Assembly: GCF_000717335.1 (NCBI RefSeq)
Contig: NZ_JNYZ01000021.1
Coordinates: 1-64,000, forward strand
DNA from: Amycolatopsis jejuensis
Lineage (GTDB): Bacteria > Actinomycetota > Actinomycetes > Mycobacteriales > Pseudonocardiaceae
DNA: 64,000 bases
Reading direction: 5' to 3'
The notes beneath the pieces were generated by a model. It worked only from the letters and a program-made list of their open reading frames with translations. It did no database searches and was not told the DNA's origin. This document shows positions 16,747 through 26,318 of the stretch, one piece after another. The position numbers and the translations under genes were made by a program. Each line of letters opens with the position of its first letter. Position 1 is the first letter of the stretch.

Positions 16747-17277
16747 ATGAGGGTCAAGGGCCAGCGAACGGTCGCGGTGCTTTTCGCCGCTGCCGTGCTC
16801 ATCGGCGGCGGGGCGACAGCCATGCCGACACCTGCCACCGCAGCGACCGCAGACATCCGGCACAAGATCGTCTCCACTGCCGAAGGCGAGCTCGGCCAGG
16901 GGGAACGTCCGCCGGGATCCAACTGCACGAGGTACTCGCCGGTCTGCGAGGAATGGTGCGCCGACTTCGCGACCTGGGTCTGGCGCCGGGCCGGGATCAC
17001 CATCGGCCGGATCGCCGCGGTCAGCGAGGTGTTCCGCTGGGGAAGGCAGCACGGCCGGGCGCACAACGGGCACCGCGGGATGAAACCGGGTGACCTCGTC
17101 ATCTACGGGGGCAACAAGCACATCGGCATCGTCGCCACCGTCCACGCGGGCGGCACCATCGAAACGATCGAGGGCAACTCCAGCAACCGCGTGGTCCGCC
17201 AGCGGGCGTTCGACCCCGCTCACGCCAGGGCGGCCGGACGGCCAGGGGACATCACCGGTTACGTGTCGGCGAGCTGA
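16747..17277 (+). CDS. Secreted CHAP-domain peptidoglycan hydrolase
   Basis: Small exported amidase or endopeptidase acting on cell-wall peptides. The 176-aa precursor has a Sec signal (about residues 1-33). The CHAP core has the catalytic Cys in EEWCADFATW, the His in NKHIGIV, and a terminal Glu/Asn pair in IEGNSSN. The ATG at 16747 is chosen for its GGAGAGGA ribosome-binding site and because it exposes the signal peptide. It lies divergently to one AfsR-type gene and overlaps the convergent end of another by 19 bases, so one or both may control it. Confidence 0.87.
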   Translation: MRVKGQRTVAVLFAAAVLIGGGATAMPTPATAATADIRHKIVSTAEGELGQGERPPGSNCTRYSPVCEEWCADFATWVWRRAGITIGRIAAVSEVFRWGRQHGRAHNGHRGMKPGDLVIYGGNKHIGIVATVHAGGTIETIEGNSSNRVVRQRAFDPAHARAAGRPGDITGYVSAS

Positions 17278-20200
17278 CCGCTCTCCTCCGCAAGGAGCCA
17301 CGCGATCCCCTCGCTCCGCGACATCCGCGTGGTCTCCGCCACCAGCTCCTCGTACCGCCGCGCCCCCAGCTCGCGGGTCAGGTTTTCGATCAGCCCCCGG
17401 ACTTCCGGGCTCCCCAGATCGAACCGCCCGCGGGCGACGGCGGTGAGTGCGAGGATCCGGGCCGCCGACATGTACCTCCCCTGCTGCCAACGGATCTGGG
17501 CGAGAAGCTCAAGACCTCCCGCCAGATCCGGCATGTCGGCGCGCCCGGCCACCGCTTTGATCATCCCGAGCGCCACCGGTTCCGCCTCGTCCGGACGGCC
17601 CTCGGCGAGCAGCACCATGGCTTCGACGAGACCGAGCCACTCCGCTTCGAAGCCCTCCGGCATCGGCCAGTCCACTTTGGCCGACACCATTTCCCGGTAG
17701 ACCTCGCGGACCTCGCCCAGCCGCCGATCGCGGACCAGCAGTTCGGCCCGGCCGAGCAGGAGGATCAAGCGCAGGCCCCGGTTTCCCCCACCAGTGGCGG
17801 CGAAGCGCTCCGCGGCTTCCATCTCCCGCCAGGCACCTTCGCTGTCACCGGCTCGCGAACGTTCCACGGCGAGCCGCCACCACTGCTGTACGACGTCGTC
17901 GCGGGACCGCAGCTCCAGCGCCAGCCGGAGGCCCTCGGTGTATCCGGCGATCGCCCCTTCGTGGTTCCCGGCCTGCGACAACGCCCCGGCGCGGAAGCTG
18001 TGCGTCATCGCGAGCCCCCAGCGGTCGCCGACCTCGGCGAAGCCCTCGTGCGCCCGCTCCCGTGCCTGCTCGGCACCGTCGAGATCGCCCGCGTCGCCGA
18101 GGATGAAGCTCTCCGCCCAGTGCCCGGCGGCGCGGCCCCACCGGTCGTCCCGCTCGATTGCCCGGCGGACCTCGCGCATCGCCAGCTCGCGGTCGCCGTT
18201 GAGGTACGCGACGATCGGCAATCCCACCGACAGCCACGGGTTCCGCTCCGCCGCACCGGTCCGCGCGCATTCCTGCGCGAGGTCCCGGACGTCCGTTTTC
18301 TCGTGCGGACCCGCCATCGTCCGCATGAGAATCTGGCTCAACCGCAGGCTCACCGCCATGTCGTGGGGCAGCCGGTCGCCGAACTCCAGCACCTCGTCGA
18401 CGAACCGCGCACCACGCTCGTTCTGGCCGATGATGTTGAGGTACCAGAACATGCCGAACAGCAGATGCGCCGCCGAATCCGCGGCCCCGGACGCGATCGC
18501 CATCCGCAGCGCCGCGGTGAAATTGTCGTTCTCGTCGTCGTACACCTCGATCGCGGCGAGCTGACCCGGCCCGCGCAATTGCGGTTCGGTGCGATCGACC
18601 AGGTCCGCGTAGTAGGCGACCATCGCCTCCCGCATCCGCTCCTGCTCACCCGACACCACGAGCCGGTCGGCCGCGTACACCCGCAACGTCTCCAGCAGGC
18701 GGTACCGCGAGCCGACGACGTCCACAATGGACTTTTCGACGAGCGAACCCAGCACGTACACCACGTCCTCGGCGGGCAGCTCGTCGTCCGCACAGACGTT
18801 TTCCACCGCCTCCTCGGAAAAGCTCGCCGCGAACACTGCCAGCCGGCGGGCGAGCCGGACCTCGGCGTCGGTGAGCAGGTCCCAGCTCCAATCCACCACC
18901 GCGCGCAACGTGCGCTGCCGCGGCAACGCCGTCCGGCTGCCGGAGGTGAGCAGCCGGAACCGGTCGTCGAGGCGTTCGGCGATCTGGTCCGCGGTCATCG
19001 ACCGCAGCCGCGCGGCAGCCAGTTCGAGCGCGAGCGGCATCCCGTCGAGCCGCCGGCAGATCTGCCGTACCGCGTCCATTGTGGACTCATCGAGCCGGAA
19101 CCCCGGGCGCACGGCAACGGCACGGTCGAGGAACAGCCGGACGGAGTCGAGGGCAGCGACGTCCGGCGCCGTCTCGTCCGGCACCGGGAGCGGACCGAGC
19201 GGGCACAACGCCTCACCGGTGATGGCCAGCGGTTCCCGGCTCGTCGCGAGCACCCGCAGCTTCGGCAACCGGCGCAGCAGATCCTCGGCCAGCCCGGCCG
19301 CAGCGTCCACCACGTGTTCGCAATTGTCCAGCACCAGCAACGCTTCCGCGCCGCTGAGCGCCTCCACCGCGTGGTCGAACAGATCGACCGGACGGCGCCG
19401 CGCCTCGGTCTCAGTCGACCGGAGATCGCGGACCTCGAGCGAGGTGAGCAACGCGGCAAGCACGTCACCCGCGTCGCGCACGCCCGCCAGCGGCACGAAC
19501 CACACGAGACCGTGCGCGTGCGCGGAATCCCGGGCCGCCGCCTCCGTCGCGAGCCTGGTCTTACCCGCGCCGCCCGGGCCGACGAGCGTGACCAGCCGGG
19601 CCCCTTCGAGCAGCTCGGCCAGCAGTTTGAGCTCGTCGGTGCGGCCGATGAAGCTGGTGAGCCGCTGCGGCAGCCGGTCGATCACCGCCGCCGCGGGCGC
19701 GAACTCCCCACGCAACGCACGCAGGTGTACGTCCTGCAGTTCGGCGGACGGATCGACGCCCAGCTCGTCGGCCAGCGTCGTACGGATCGCGGAATACGCG
19801 GCGAGGGCGTCGGCCTGCCGTCCGGCCGCACACAGGGCGCGGATCCGCAGCCCGGCCAGCCGTTCCCGCAATGGATGCGCCTGCGCTGCCGCGGTGAGGT
19901 CGGCGAGCACCTCGGAATGGCGCCCCAGCCGCAGCCCGGCTTCGAACCAGTCCTCAGTGGCCTCGGTACGCCGCTCGTCCAGCAAGGCGGCAGGCGCGGC
20001 AGCGAACGGCGCGTCGAGCACGTCCGCGAGCGCGGGCCCGCGCCACAACGCGAGCGCCTGGCCGAGGGCCTCGGCGGCGGTTTCGTCGCGCCCCGCGGCG
20101 AGTTCCCGGCGACCTTCGGCGGCGAGCTTTTCGAACCGGTGGGCGTCGACGGCTTCCGGCGGCGCGGCAAGCCGGTAACCGCCGTTCACGGACTCCAGCT

Positions 20201-20438
20201 CGGCGCCGGAGGGTCGCAGCACCCGGCGCAGCCGCGAGACGAGCGACTGCAGTGCGTTGGGCGCGTCGGCGGGCGGCTCGGCGCCCCAGAGGCCGTCGAT
20301 GAGGAGGTCGGCAGGCACCGCGCGCCCGGTATCGAGCGCCAGCCGGGACAGGAGCATGCGAAGGCGGGCTCCGCCGATGTCGATCGGCGTGCCGTCGTCC
20401 CCATCCGCTCGCAGCGGGCCCAGCAGCGCCACGTGCAC
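17259..20438 (-). CDS. AfsR/SARP-type regulator with BTAD and NB-ARC/AAA domain
   Basis: Transcription activator of 1059 aa. A winged-helix domain begins VHVALLGPLRADG, a BTAD domain follows to about residue 250, and an STAND-type ATPase has Walker A GPGGAGKTR near residue 285 and Walker B ALLVLDNCEH. A long C-terminal helical repeat region (about 650-1050) follows. GTG at 20438 is selected because it begins the conserved DNA-binding domain; the frame remains open 69 codons upstream without family similarity. It is divergent from the M1 peptidase at 20581 (142-base gap). It differs from the 16641 regulator in its helical repeats, so the two are not recent duplicates. Confidence 0.9.
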   Translation of the reverse strand: MHVALLGPLRADGDDGTPIDIGGARLRMLLSRLALDTGRAVPADLLIDGLWGAEPPADAPNALQSLVSRLRRVLRPSGAELESVNGGYRLAAPPEAVDAHRFEKLAAEGRRELAAGRDETAAEALGQALALWRGPALADVLDAPFAAAPAALLDERRTEATEDWFEAGLRLGRHSEVLADLTAAAQAHPLRERLAGLRIRALCAAGRQADALAAYSAIRTTLADELGVDPSAELQDVHLRALRGEFAPAAAVIDRLPQRLTSFIGRTDELKLLAELLEGARLVTLVGPGGAGKTRLATEAAARDSAHAHGLVWFVPLAGVRDAGDVLAALLTSLEVRDLRSTETEARRRPVDLFDHAVEALSGAEALLVLDNCEHVVDAAAGLAEDLLRRLPKLRVLATSREPLAITGEALCPLGPLPVPDETAPDVAALDSVRLFLDRAVAVRPGFRLDESTMDAVRQICRRLDGMPLALELAAARLRSMTADQIAERLDDRFRLLTSGSRTALPRQRTLRAVVDWSWDLLTDAEVRLARRLAVFAASFSEEAVENVCADDELPAEDVVYVLGSLVEKSIVDVVGSRYRLLETLRVYAADRLVVSGEQERMREAMVAYYADLVDRTEPQLRGPGQLAAIEVYDDENDNFTAALRMAIASGAADSAAHLLFGMFWYLNIIGQNERGARFVDEVLEFGDRLPHDMAVSLRLSQILMRTMAGPHEKTDVRDLAQECARTGAAERNPWLSVGLPIVAYLNGDRELAMREVRRAIERDDRWGRAAGHWAESFILGDAGDLDGAEQARERAHEGFAEVGDRWGLAMTHSFRAGALSQAGNHEGAIAGYTEGLRLALELRSRDDVVQQWWRLAVERSRAGDSEGAWREMEAAERFAATGGGNRGLRLILLLGRAELLVRDRRLGEVREVYREMVSAKVDWPMPEGFEAEWLGLVEAMVLLAEGRPDEAEPVALGMIKAVAGRADMPDLAGGLELLAQIRWQQGRYMSAARILALTAVARGRFDLGSPEVRGLIENLTRELGARRYEELVAETTRMSRSEGIAWLLAEESGQLADT

Positions 20439-20580
20439 AGGTCCAGCTTTCCAGACAGCACCCCGGAAGCGGTGGAGCCCAACGGAAGTGTGGACTTTCC
20501 GGACATTCCACCGCCCAGCGGTTACCCAGCGCCTCCGCAGCGCTACGTTGCGAGGGATCCGCACGCAGACAGGAGCGCCC

Positions 20581-22020
20581 ATGAGAGCACCGCACCGCTC
20601 GGCAGTGACCGTCGCCGCCACGCTCACCGCACTGAGCCTGACCACCGGGATCGCATCGGCAGGCCAGGACGGCTGGGGACGGCCGACACCCGGTTCGGAC
20701 GGCGGCGGCGACAGTTACTACCCGCAGGACGGCAACGGCGGGTACGACGTCTCGGACTACAACCTCAAGGTCACCTACGCGCCGGACAGCCACCAGCTCA
20801 CCGGCCTGCAGACGGTGTCCGCGCGGGCGACCCAGTCGCTCAGCTCGTTCAACCTCGACCTCAAGGGCCTCACCGTCGATTCGGTCAAGGTCAACGGCCT
20901 GCCCGCGAAGTTCACCCGGACCGGCGACCACGAGGTCGTCATCACGCCGCGGTACCCGCTGATCCGCGGCCTGCCGTTCCGCGCGGTGATCGCCTACCAC
21001 GGCGTCCCCGAGGCGATCAACGACCCGCTGCTGGGCAAGAACGGCTGGCAGTTCACCCGCTCCGGCGGCGCGTTCGCCGCGGGCGAGCCCAAGTCGGCCA
21101 CCACCTGGTACCCGGTCAACGACACCCCGCGCGACAAGGCGACGTTCCACCTGGCCATCACGGTCCCGGACGAGTGGGGAGTGATCGGCAACGGCCGCGA
21201 GGCCGGGTCGTACAAGACGGAAGCGGGCACCACGCACGTGTGGTCCGAGGACACCCCGGCGGCGCCGTACATGACCACGGTGGCCATCGACAAGTGGACC
21301 TTCGACCGGCAGCAGCGCGCCGACGGCACGCCGATCGTCAGCGCGTTCGCCCCGGGCACGCCGGACAAGACGAAACAGGCCGAGGCGCGGCTGCCGGAAA
21401 TCCTCGACTTCCTGGAGTCGAAATTCGGCAAGTACCCGGTGGACGCGGCAGGCGGCATCTTCCTCGCCGAGCCGATCGGCTTCTCGCTGGAAACCCTCAG
21501 CCGCCCGATCTATTCCGGCCGAGCGGGCAACATCAGCACGATCGTGCACGAAAACGCCCACCAGTGGTACGGCGACAGCGTAGCCGTGGACCATTGGCGG
21601 GATGTGTGCCTCAACGAATGTTTTGCTTCGTACGCAACATGGTTGTGGGCGCAGGAAAAGGAAGGCCAAGACCTGAAGAAGCTGTACCTGGACAGGGTAG
21701 CGAGCGCGCCGGACAGCTTCTGGGCGGGAAAGCTGTACGACATGGGGCCGGGTAACGAATTCACGTACGTGTATTCGAAGGGCCCGACGGCGTTGCACGC
21801 GCTGAGCAAGTACATGGGCCAGGCCGCATTCGACCGGGTGCTGAAGACCTGGCCCGCCTTGCACCGCGACGGAAACGCGAGCATGCAGGAGTTCCAGCAC
21901 TACGCGGAAGCGGTGTCACACAAGGATCTGCAGGGCTTCTTCGACGCGTGGATCTACGGGTCGGGCAAGCCTTCGGCGGAGTATTTGTATCCGGGGGATT
22001 TGAAACCTGCTGCCGGATGA
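20581..22020 (+). CDS. Secreted M1 family metallopeptidase
   Basis: Zinc aminopeptidase-like enzyme of 479 aa with a Sec-type signal ending near ASAG (residues 26-29), so it is released rather than lipid-anchored. Catalytic motif HENAHQWYGDS lies near residue 321 and the third ligand in LNECFASYATW, with the same NECFA variation as its paralogue at 3536. The N-terminal block YYPQDGNGGYD is shared. The ATG at 20581 follows an AGGAGCG ribosome-binding site. It is divergent from the large AfsR-type regulator, which may control it. Confidence 0.9.
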   Translation: MRAPHRSAVTVAATLTALSLTTGIASAGQDGWGRPTPGSDGGGDSYYPQDGNGGYDVSDYNLKVTYAPDSHQLTGLQTVSARATQSLSSFNLDLKGLTVDSVKVNGLPAKFTRTGDHEVVITPRYPLIRGLPFRAVIAYHGVPEAINDPLLGKNGWQFTRSGGAFAAGEPKSATTWYPVNDTPRDKATFHLAITVPDEWGVIGNGREAGSYKTEAGTTHVWSEDTPAAPYMTTVAIDKWTFDRQQRADGTPIVSAFAPGTPDKTKQAEARLPEILDFLESKFGKYPVDAAGGIFLAEPIGFSLETLSRPIYSGRAGNISTIVHENAHQWYGDSVAVDHWRDVCLNECFASYATWLWAQEKEGQDLKKLYLDRVASAPDSFWAGKLYDMGPGNEFTYVYSKGPTALHALSKYMGQAAFDRVLKTWPALHRDGNASMQEFQHYAEAVSHKDLQGFFDAWIYGSGKPSAEYLYPGDLKPAAG

Positions 22021-22047
22021 CGATCGGGGCGCCCTGGTACGCGTTGC

Positions 22048-22191
22048 TCAGCAACCCTGACCGGGGCGCCCGCACCACGCCATCGTGTGGGTGCCCTGAC
22101 CGGCCGACACCTGGTCGACGGCAACCGCACCCGTGACCACCACGGCCGACGCCACCGCAAAGAACGCGATCATTCTGGCGATTCTCTTCAT
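22048..22191 (-). CDS. Small secreted peptide (47 aa)
   Basis: A short gene encoding 47 residues. It starts MKRIARMIAFFAVASAV, a textbook Sec signal with positive n-region and hydrophobic core, with a likely cleavage after VSA. The mature part would be about 17 residues, GQGTHTMAWCGRPGQGC, with two cysteines that could form a disulfide loop. The ATG at 22191 has AGGAG 5 bases upstream on the minus strand. It lies downstream of the VOC and kinase-like genes on the same strand with a 126-base gap. Function is not recognised; a signalling or structural peptide is possible. Confidence 0.6.
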   Translation of the reverse strand: MKRIARMIAFFAVASAVVVTGAVAVDQVSAGQGTHTMAWCGRPGQGC

Positions 22192-22317
22192 TGTCACTCC
22201 TCGCAACTGAGGCGGAGCAGGATGTTAGAAGGAAGTATGCGCGGCGCACCTCACGGAGCAAAGATGACGAAAGTGCAGAAATTCGCGCACTATGGTGAAA
22301 CTCGATCATCACCCCGA

Positions 22318-22713
22318 TTACGGCACCGTGGTCGCGACAAGCTCGACCTCGAAGCCGTCCTCGTTCTCCAAATACGCGGCGTAATGCTCCGCGCCCCCGG
22401 CATACGGATGCCGATCCGGAAACATCAACTGCCACCCATGCCGTACGGCATCGACCGCCAGCTTCTCCACCGCCGCCGCGTCCTCGACATAGAAAGCCAA
22501 ATGATTCAACCCAGGACGGCACCGGTCGTAGTGCTCAGCAATCATCGCCGGGGACTGTTCGACCACCAGGTACGTCGGCCCAAAGCGCCAGCTTCGGCCG
22601 CCTTCCCAATTCTGGAACCGCGTGTACCCCATCTCCTCCAGCAGCCAGCCGAGCGAGTCGATCGCGCGCGACAGGTTCGGTACCCAGAGTTCGACGTGAT
22701 GCAGCGTGCCCAC
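22318..22713 (-). CDS. VOC superfamily (glyoxalase-like) protein
   Basis: 131-aa metal-dependent vicinal-oxygen-chelate protein made of two beta-alpha-beta-beta-beta modules. Visible landmarks are HHVELWV at the start (first metal ligand His), GLNHLAFYV beginning the second module and GFEVELVA with the last ligand Glu. Substrate is unknown; the family includes lyases, dioxygenases and antibiotic-binding proteins. GTG at 22713 follows GGAGG on the minus strand. It begins 18 bases after the kinase-like gene ends, so the two are likely co-transcribed. Confidence 0.85.
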   Translation of the reverse strand: MGTLHHVELWVPNLSRAIDSLGWLLEEMGYTRFQNWEGGRSWRFGPTYLVVEQSPAMIAEHYDRCRPGLNHLAFYVEDAAAVEKLAVDAVRHGWQLMFPDRHPYAGGAEHYAAYLENEDGFEVELVATTVP

Positions 22714-22731
22714 GATTTCCGGCCTCCAGTG

Positions 22732-23700
22732 TTATCTCGCCGGAAACGGGGTCTCCCGGCTCTCCCCCATAAGCTGGTCGTAGAACTCGTTCATCACCAT
22801 GGCTGTCCGCGCATGACGCTTGACAATGGACGACGCCGGTTCCGGTAGCGAGAACTCGCCTCGGCGGACGTACGCCACTCGCTCGGCGCGGGTCACCGTT
22901 CCCGCCAGTTCGGTGACCAGCCAGTTCACCAGCTGGGTCACCACATACCCCCGGTCGTGGGCGGCATTGCGGGTCGCGAAAGCACGCTCCGCGGGAGTCA
23001 GGTCGAAGCGCGTCGACAGGGCAAGGCCGAAATCCGCCAGATAGATCTGTTTCCCATCGGTGAGGATATTGCCGAAATGGGCGTCGAAATGCAAAAGACC
23101 TTGGGCAGCAAGGAAATCCGTTACCGCAAGGAGTTGCGTTTCGATCCATGCGGCGTCCGTCAGGTGAGAGCGCAGCCATTCGTGCACCGTCGTCGGCAGG
23201 TACTCCAGGAACAGCACCACACTCGACGTCGCATCGTCCAGCAGTTCCAGACGGCGGCGGACCGCCGGGGAACCGTGCCAGAACTCCACCGACCGCTCGC
23301 GTTCCTCAAGATCGGGAGTACGCCTCGGCATCGGCAACTCCCGCCAGTGGTACAGCAGCGGGAAATGCGCACATTCGCCGGACAGCACCCAGCCCGTCGT
23401 CATCACGTGCGCGGCCAGTTCCCGCCACACTCCGCCGCCTGCGGAGCCGAGACCGTAATGGCAGAACGTGGGCAGGTCGAAGACATTCGCTGTCGAGCGA
23501 ACGTTTTCCGGGCGCCGTTCCAGGTCCGTCAGTGGCACGCGTTTGGCGAAGACCGGTACGCCCGCCACGTCGAGCCGGACCGCAGTGCCGCCGATGCCGA
23601 CAGCCACCACCGGGGCCGCATCCAGAAGCCGGGCGAGCTGATGGTCACTCAACAGCGCGAGCCCGGTGGCGGCGGCGCTGTGGCGCGCGATTCTCCCCAT
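22732..23700 (-). CDS. Protein-kinase-like (atypical kinase fold) protein
   Basis: 322-aa cytosolic protein with kinase-fold motifs: a Gly-rich stretch VGIGGTAVRL, a probable ATP-binding Lys in VFAKRVP, the catalytic loop HFDAHFGNIL (HxDxHxxN, near residue 205) and the metal-binding DFG in LADFGLAL. The HxDxH catalytic loop is closer to aminoglycoside/choline kinases than to PknA/B-type Ser/Thr kinases, so a small-molecule or lipid substrate is as likely as a protein. There is no transmembrane sensor. It heads a minus-strand cluster with the VOC protein and the small peptide. Confidence 0.75.
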   Translation of the reverse strand: MGRIARHSAAATGLALLSDHQLARLLDAAPVVAVGIGGTAVRLDVAGVPVFAKRVPLTDLERRPENVRSTANVFDLPTFCHYGLGSAGGGVWRELAAHVMTTGWVLSGECAHFPLLYHWRELPMPRRTPDLEERERSVEFWHGSPAVRRRLELLDDATSSVVLFLEYLPTTVHEWLRSHLTDAAWIETQLLAVTDFLAAQGLLHFDAHFGNILTDGKQIYLADFGLALSTRFDLTPAERAFATRNAAHDRGYVVTQLVNWLVTELAGTVTRAERVAYVRRGEFSLPEPASSIVKRHARTAMVMNEFYDQLMGESRETPFPAR

Positions 23701-23716
23701 ACCGTCCGAGAATAGA

Positions 23717-23753
23717 GAGAAGGGCGGCTCCCCGTCAGGAAGCCGCCCTTCTC
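23717..23753 (-). terminator. Terminator after clpC
   Basis: A perfect 13-bp stem (23717-23729 with 23741-23753) lies 13 bases beyond the clpC stop codon, with a T-rich minus-strand continuation. It separates clpC from the kinase-like gene. Confidence 0.8.
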
Positions 23754-23765
23754 GAAGAAAACCGA

Positions 23766-26318
23766 TCAGTCGTTCTCGGCTGCCTCACCGTTTTCCGCGG
23801 CACCGATGGTGACCGGCGGCGCGTCCGGCACCGAGGACGGGCGCTTCTCACCGCGGAAGGTGAACTTCGCCTCGTCGTCCCGGTCCTCCGGGTTGCCGCT
23901 CCAGCCATCGACGTCGACCAGGATGATCTGGCCTGCCTCGACCTCGCCGAAGAGAATCTTCTCCGACAGCTGGTCCTCGATCTCGCGCTGGATCGTGCGG
24001 CGCAGCGGCCGGGCGCCGAGCACGGGGTCGAAACCACGCTTGGCCAGCAGTGCCTTGGCCTTCGCGGTGAGCTCGAGCTCCATGTCCTTCGCCCGCAGCT
24101 GCGTCTCGACCCGGCCGATCATGAGGTCGACCATCTCGATGATCTGGTCCTGCGTGAGCTGGTGGAAGACGATGATGTCGTCGATCCGGTTCAGGAACTC
24201 CGGCCGGAAATGCTTCTTCATTTCCTCGTTGACCTTTTGCTTCATCTTCTCGTAGCGGTTGCTCGTGTCCGCTCCGGAGGAGAAGCCGAGGCTCACGGAC
24301 TTCGAGATGTCCGAGGTGCCAAGGTTCGAGGTGAAGATGAGGACCGTGTTCTTGAAGTCGACCGTACGACCCTGCCCGTCGGTGAGCCGGCCGTCTTCCA
24401 GCACCTGCAGGAGGGTGTTGTAGATCTCCTGGTGCGCCTTTTCGATTTCGTCGAAAAGCACCACCGAGAACGGCTTGCGCCGCACCTTCTCGGTGAGCTG
24501 GCCGCCCTCTTCGTAGCCGACGTAACCCGGAGGGGCACCGAAGAGCCGCGAAGCCGTGTAGCGGTCGTGGAACTCACCCATGTCGATCTGGATGAGCGCG
24601 TCGTCCTCGCCGAACAGGAACGCCGCCAGCGCCTTGGACAGCTCCGTCTTACCCACGCCGGACGGGCCGGCGAAGATGAACGAACCGGACGGGCGCTTCG
24701 GGTCCTTCAGGCCGGCGCGGGTACGCCGGATCGCCTGTGAGACCGCCTTGACCGCGTCCTCCTGGCCGATGATGCGCTTGTGGAGCTCGTCCTCCATGCG
24801 CAGCAGCCGGGTGGTCTCCTCCTCGGTGAGCTTGAACACCGGGATACCGGTCCAGTTGGCCAGCACCTCCGCGATCTGCTCGTCGTCCACCTCGGCGACG
24901 ACGTCGAGGTCGCCGTCCTTCCACTGCTTCTCGCGCTCGCCCTTCTGGCCGAGGAGCTGCTTCTCCTCGTCACGCAGCCGGGCGGCCCGCTCGAAGTCCT
25001 GCGCGTCGATCGCGGACTCCTTGTCGCGGCGGACGTCGGCGATCTTCTCGTCGAACTCGCGCAGGTCCGGCGGCGCGGTCATGCGGCGGATGCGCATCCG
25101 GGCGCCTGCCTCGTCGATGAGGTCGATGGCCTTGTCCGGCAGGAACCGGTCGTTGATGTAGCGGTCGGCCAGAGTGGCGGCCGCAACCAGCGCCGAGTCG
25201 GTGATCGAGACGCGGTGGTGCGCCTCGTACCGGTCGCGCAGGCCCTTGAGGATCTCGATGGTGTGCTCGAGCGACGGCTCGCCCACCTGGATCGGCTGGA
25301 AGCGGCGCTCCAGCGCGGCGTCCTTCTCGATGTACTTGCGGTACTCCTCGAGCGTGGTCGCACCGATCGTCTGCAGCTCACCGCGGGCCAGCATCGGCTT
25401 GAGGATCGACGCCGCGTCGATCGCGCCCTCGGCCGCACCCGCGCCGACGAGCGTGTGCAGCTCGTCGATGAACAGGATGATGTCGCCGCGGGTCTTGATC
25501 TCCTTGAGCACCTTCTTGAGCCGCTCTTCGAAGTCACCGCGGTAGCGCGAACCGGCGACCAGCGAACCCAGGTCAAGCGTGTACAGCTGCTTGTCCTTGA
25601 GCGTCTCCGGCACCTCGCCCTTGACGATGCTCTGCGCGAGCCCCTCGACGACGGCGGTCTTGCCGACGCCCGGCTCGCCGATGAGCACCGGGTTGTTCTT
25701 GGTCCGGCGGGACAGCACCTGCATGACCCGCTCGATCTCCTTGCCGCGCCCGATGACCGGGTCGAGCTTGCCCTCGCGGGCGAGCACGGTCATGTTGCGG
25801 CCGAACTGGTCGAGCACCAGCGAGGAGGACGGCGTGCCCTCGCCCCGGCCGGAGCCGCTTTCGCTGGCCTTCTCGCCGGTCTGGTAACCCGACAGGAGCT
25901 GCAGCACCTGCTGGCGGACCCGGTTGAGGTCCGCGCCCAGCTTCACGAGTACCTGGGCGGCCACGCCCTCGCCCTCGCGGATCAGGCCGAGCAGGATGTG
26001 CTCCGTGCCGATGTAGTTGTGGCCGAGCTGCAGCGCTTCGCGCAGCGACAGCTCCAGCACCTTCTTCGCCCGCGGCGTGAACGGGATGTGCCCGCTCGGT
26101 GCCTGCTGGCCCTGGCCGATGATCTCCTCGACCTGCTGGCGCACTCCCTCGAGGGCAATGCCCAGCGACTCCAGCGCCTTGGCGGCGACACCCTCACCCT
26201 CGTGGATCAGACCCAGGAGGATGTGCTCGGTGCCGATGTAGTTGTGGTTGAGCATCCTGGCTTCTTCCTGGGCCAGGACGACCACCCGCCTCGCGCGGTC
26301 GGTGAACCTCTCAAACAT
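23766..26318 (-). CDS. clpC: ATP-dependent Clp protease ATP-binding subunit ClpC
   Basis: Hexameric AAA+ unfoldase that feeds substrates to ClpP. The 850-aa protein has two Clp_N repeats (1-145, both containing [14 protein letters not shown]), AAA1 with Walker A GEPGVGKT near 215, a UVR/middle coiled coil around 420-480, AAA2 with GPSGVGKTE near 551, and the ClpP-docking loop SLGFSSG. The ATG at 26318 gives the universal [11 protein letters not shown] start behind GAGGGAG; a GTG two codons earlier is rejected. ClpC1 is essential in mycobacteria. It is a synteny anchor here, separated from lsr2 by three inserted genes. Confidence 0.97.
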   Translation of the reverse strand: MFERFTDRARRVVVLAQEEARMLNHNYIGTEHILLGLIHEGEGVAAKALESLGIALEGVRQQVEEIIGQGQQAPSGHIPFTPRAKKVLELSLREALQLGHNYIGTEHILLGLIREGEGVAAQVLVKLGADLNRVRQQVLQLLSGYQTGEKASESGSGRGEGTPSSSLVLDQFGRNMTVLAREGKLDPVIGRGKEIERVMQVLSRRTKNNPVLIGEPGVGKTAVVEGLAQSIVKGEVPETLKDKQLYTLDLGSLVAGSRYRGDFEERLKKVLKEIKTRGDIILFIDELHTLVGAGAAEGAIDAASILKPMLARGELQTIGATTLEEYRKYIEKDAALERRFQPIQVGEPSLEHTIEILKGLRDRYEAHHRVSITDSALVAAATLADRYINDRFLPDKAIDLIDEAGARMRIRRMTAPPDLREFDEKIADVRRDKESAIDAQDFERAARLRDEEKQLLGQKGEREKQWKDGDLDVVAEVDDEQIAEVLANWTGIPVFKLTEEETTRLLRMEDELHKRIIGQEDAVKAVSQAIRRTRAGLKDPKRPSGSFIFAGPSGVGKTELSKALAAFLFGEDDALIQIDMGEFHDRYTASRLFGAPPGYVGYEEGGQLTEKVRRKPFSVVLFDEIEKAHQEIYNTLLQVLEDGRLTDGQGRTVDFKNTVLIFTSNLGTSDISKSVSLGFSSGADTSNRYEKMKQKVNEEMKKHFRPEFLNRIDDIIVFHQLTQDQIIEMVDLMIGRVETQLRAKDMELELTAKAKALLAKRGFDPVLGARPLRRTIQREIEDQLSEKILFGEVEAGQIILVDVDGWSGNPEDRDDEAKFTFRGEKRPSSVPDAPPVTIGAAENGEAAEND

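Noticed and set aside
17961..21755. Very long open frame on the plus strand across the AfsR-type gene and the M1 gene
   Set aside because: It is antisense to the 17259-20438 gene and then out of frame with the M1 gene. High third-position GC keeps the other frames open, and the translation is a low-complexity Arg/Pro-rich shadow.
22732..23700. Lanthipeptide-type kinase with the nearby peptide as precursor
   Set aside because: No lyase or cyclase domain is fused or adjacent, and the peptide has a Sec signal rather than a leader with a known recognition motif. Kept only as a weak possibility.
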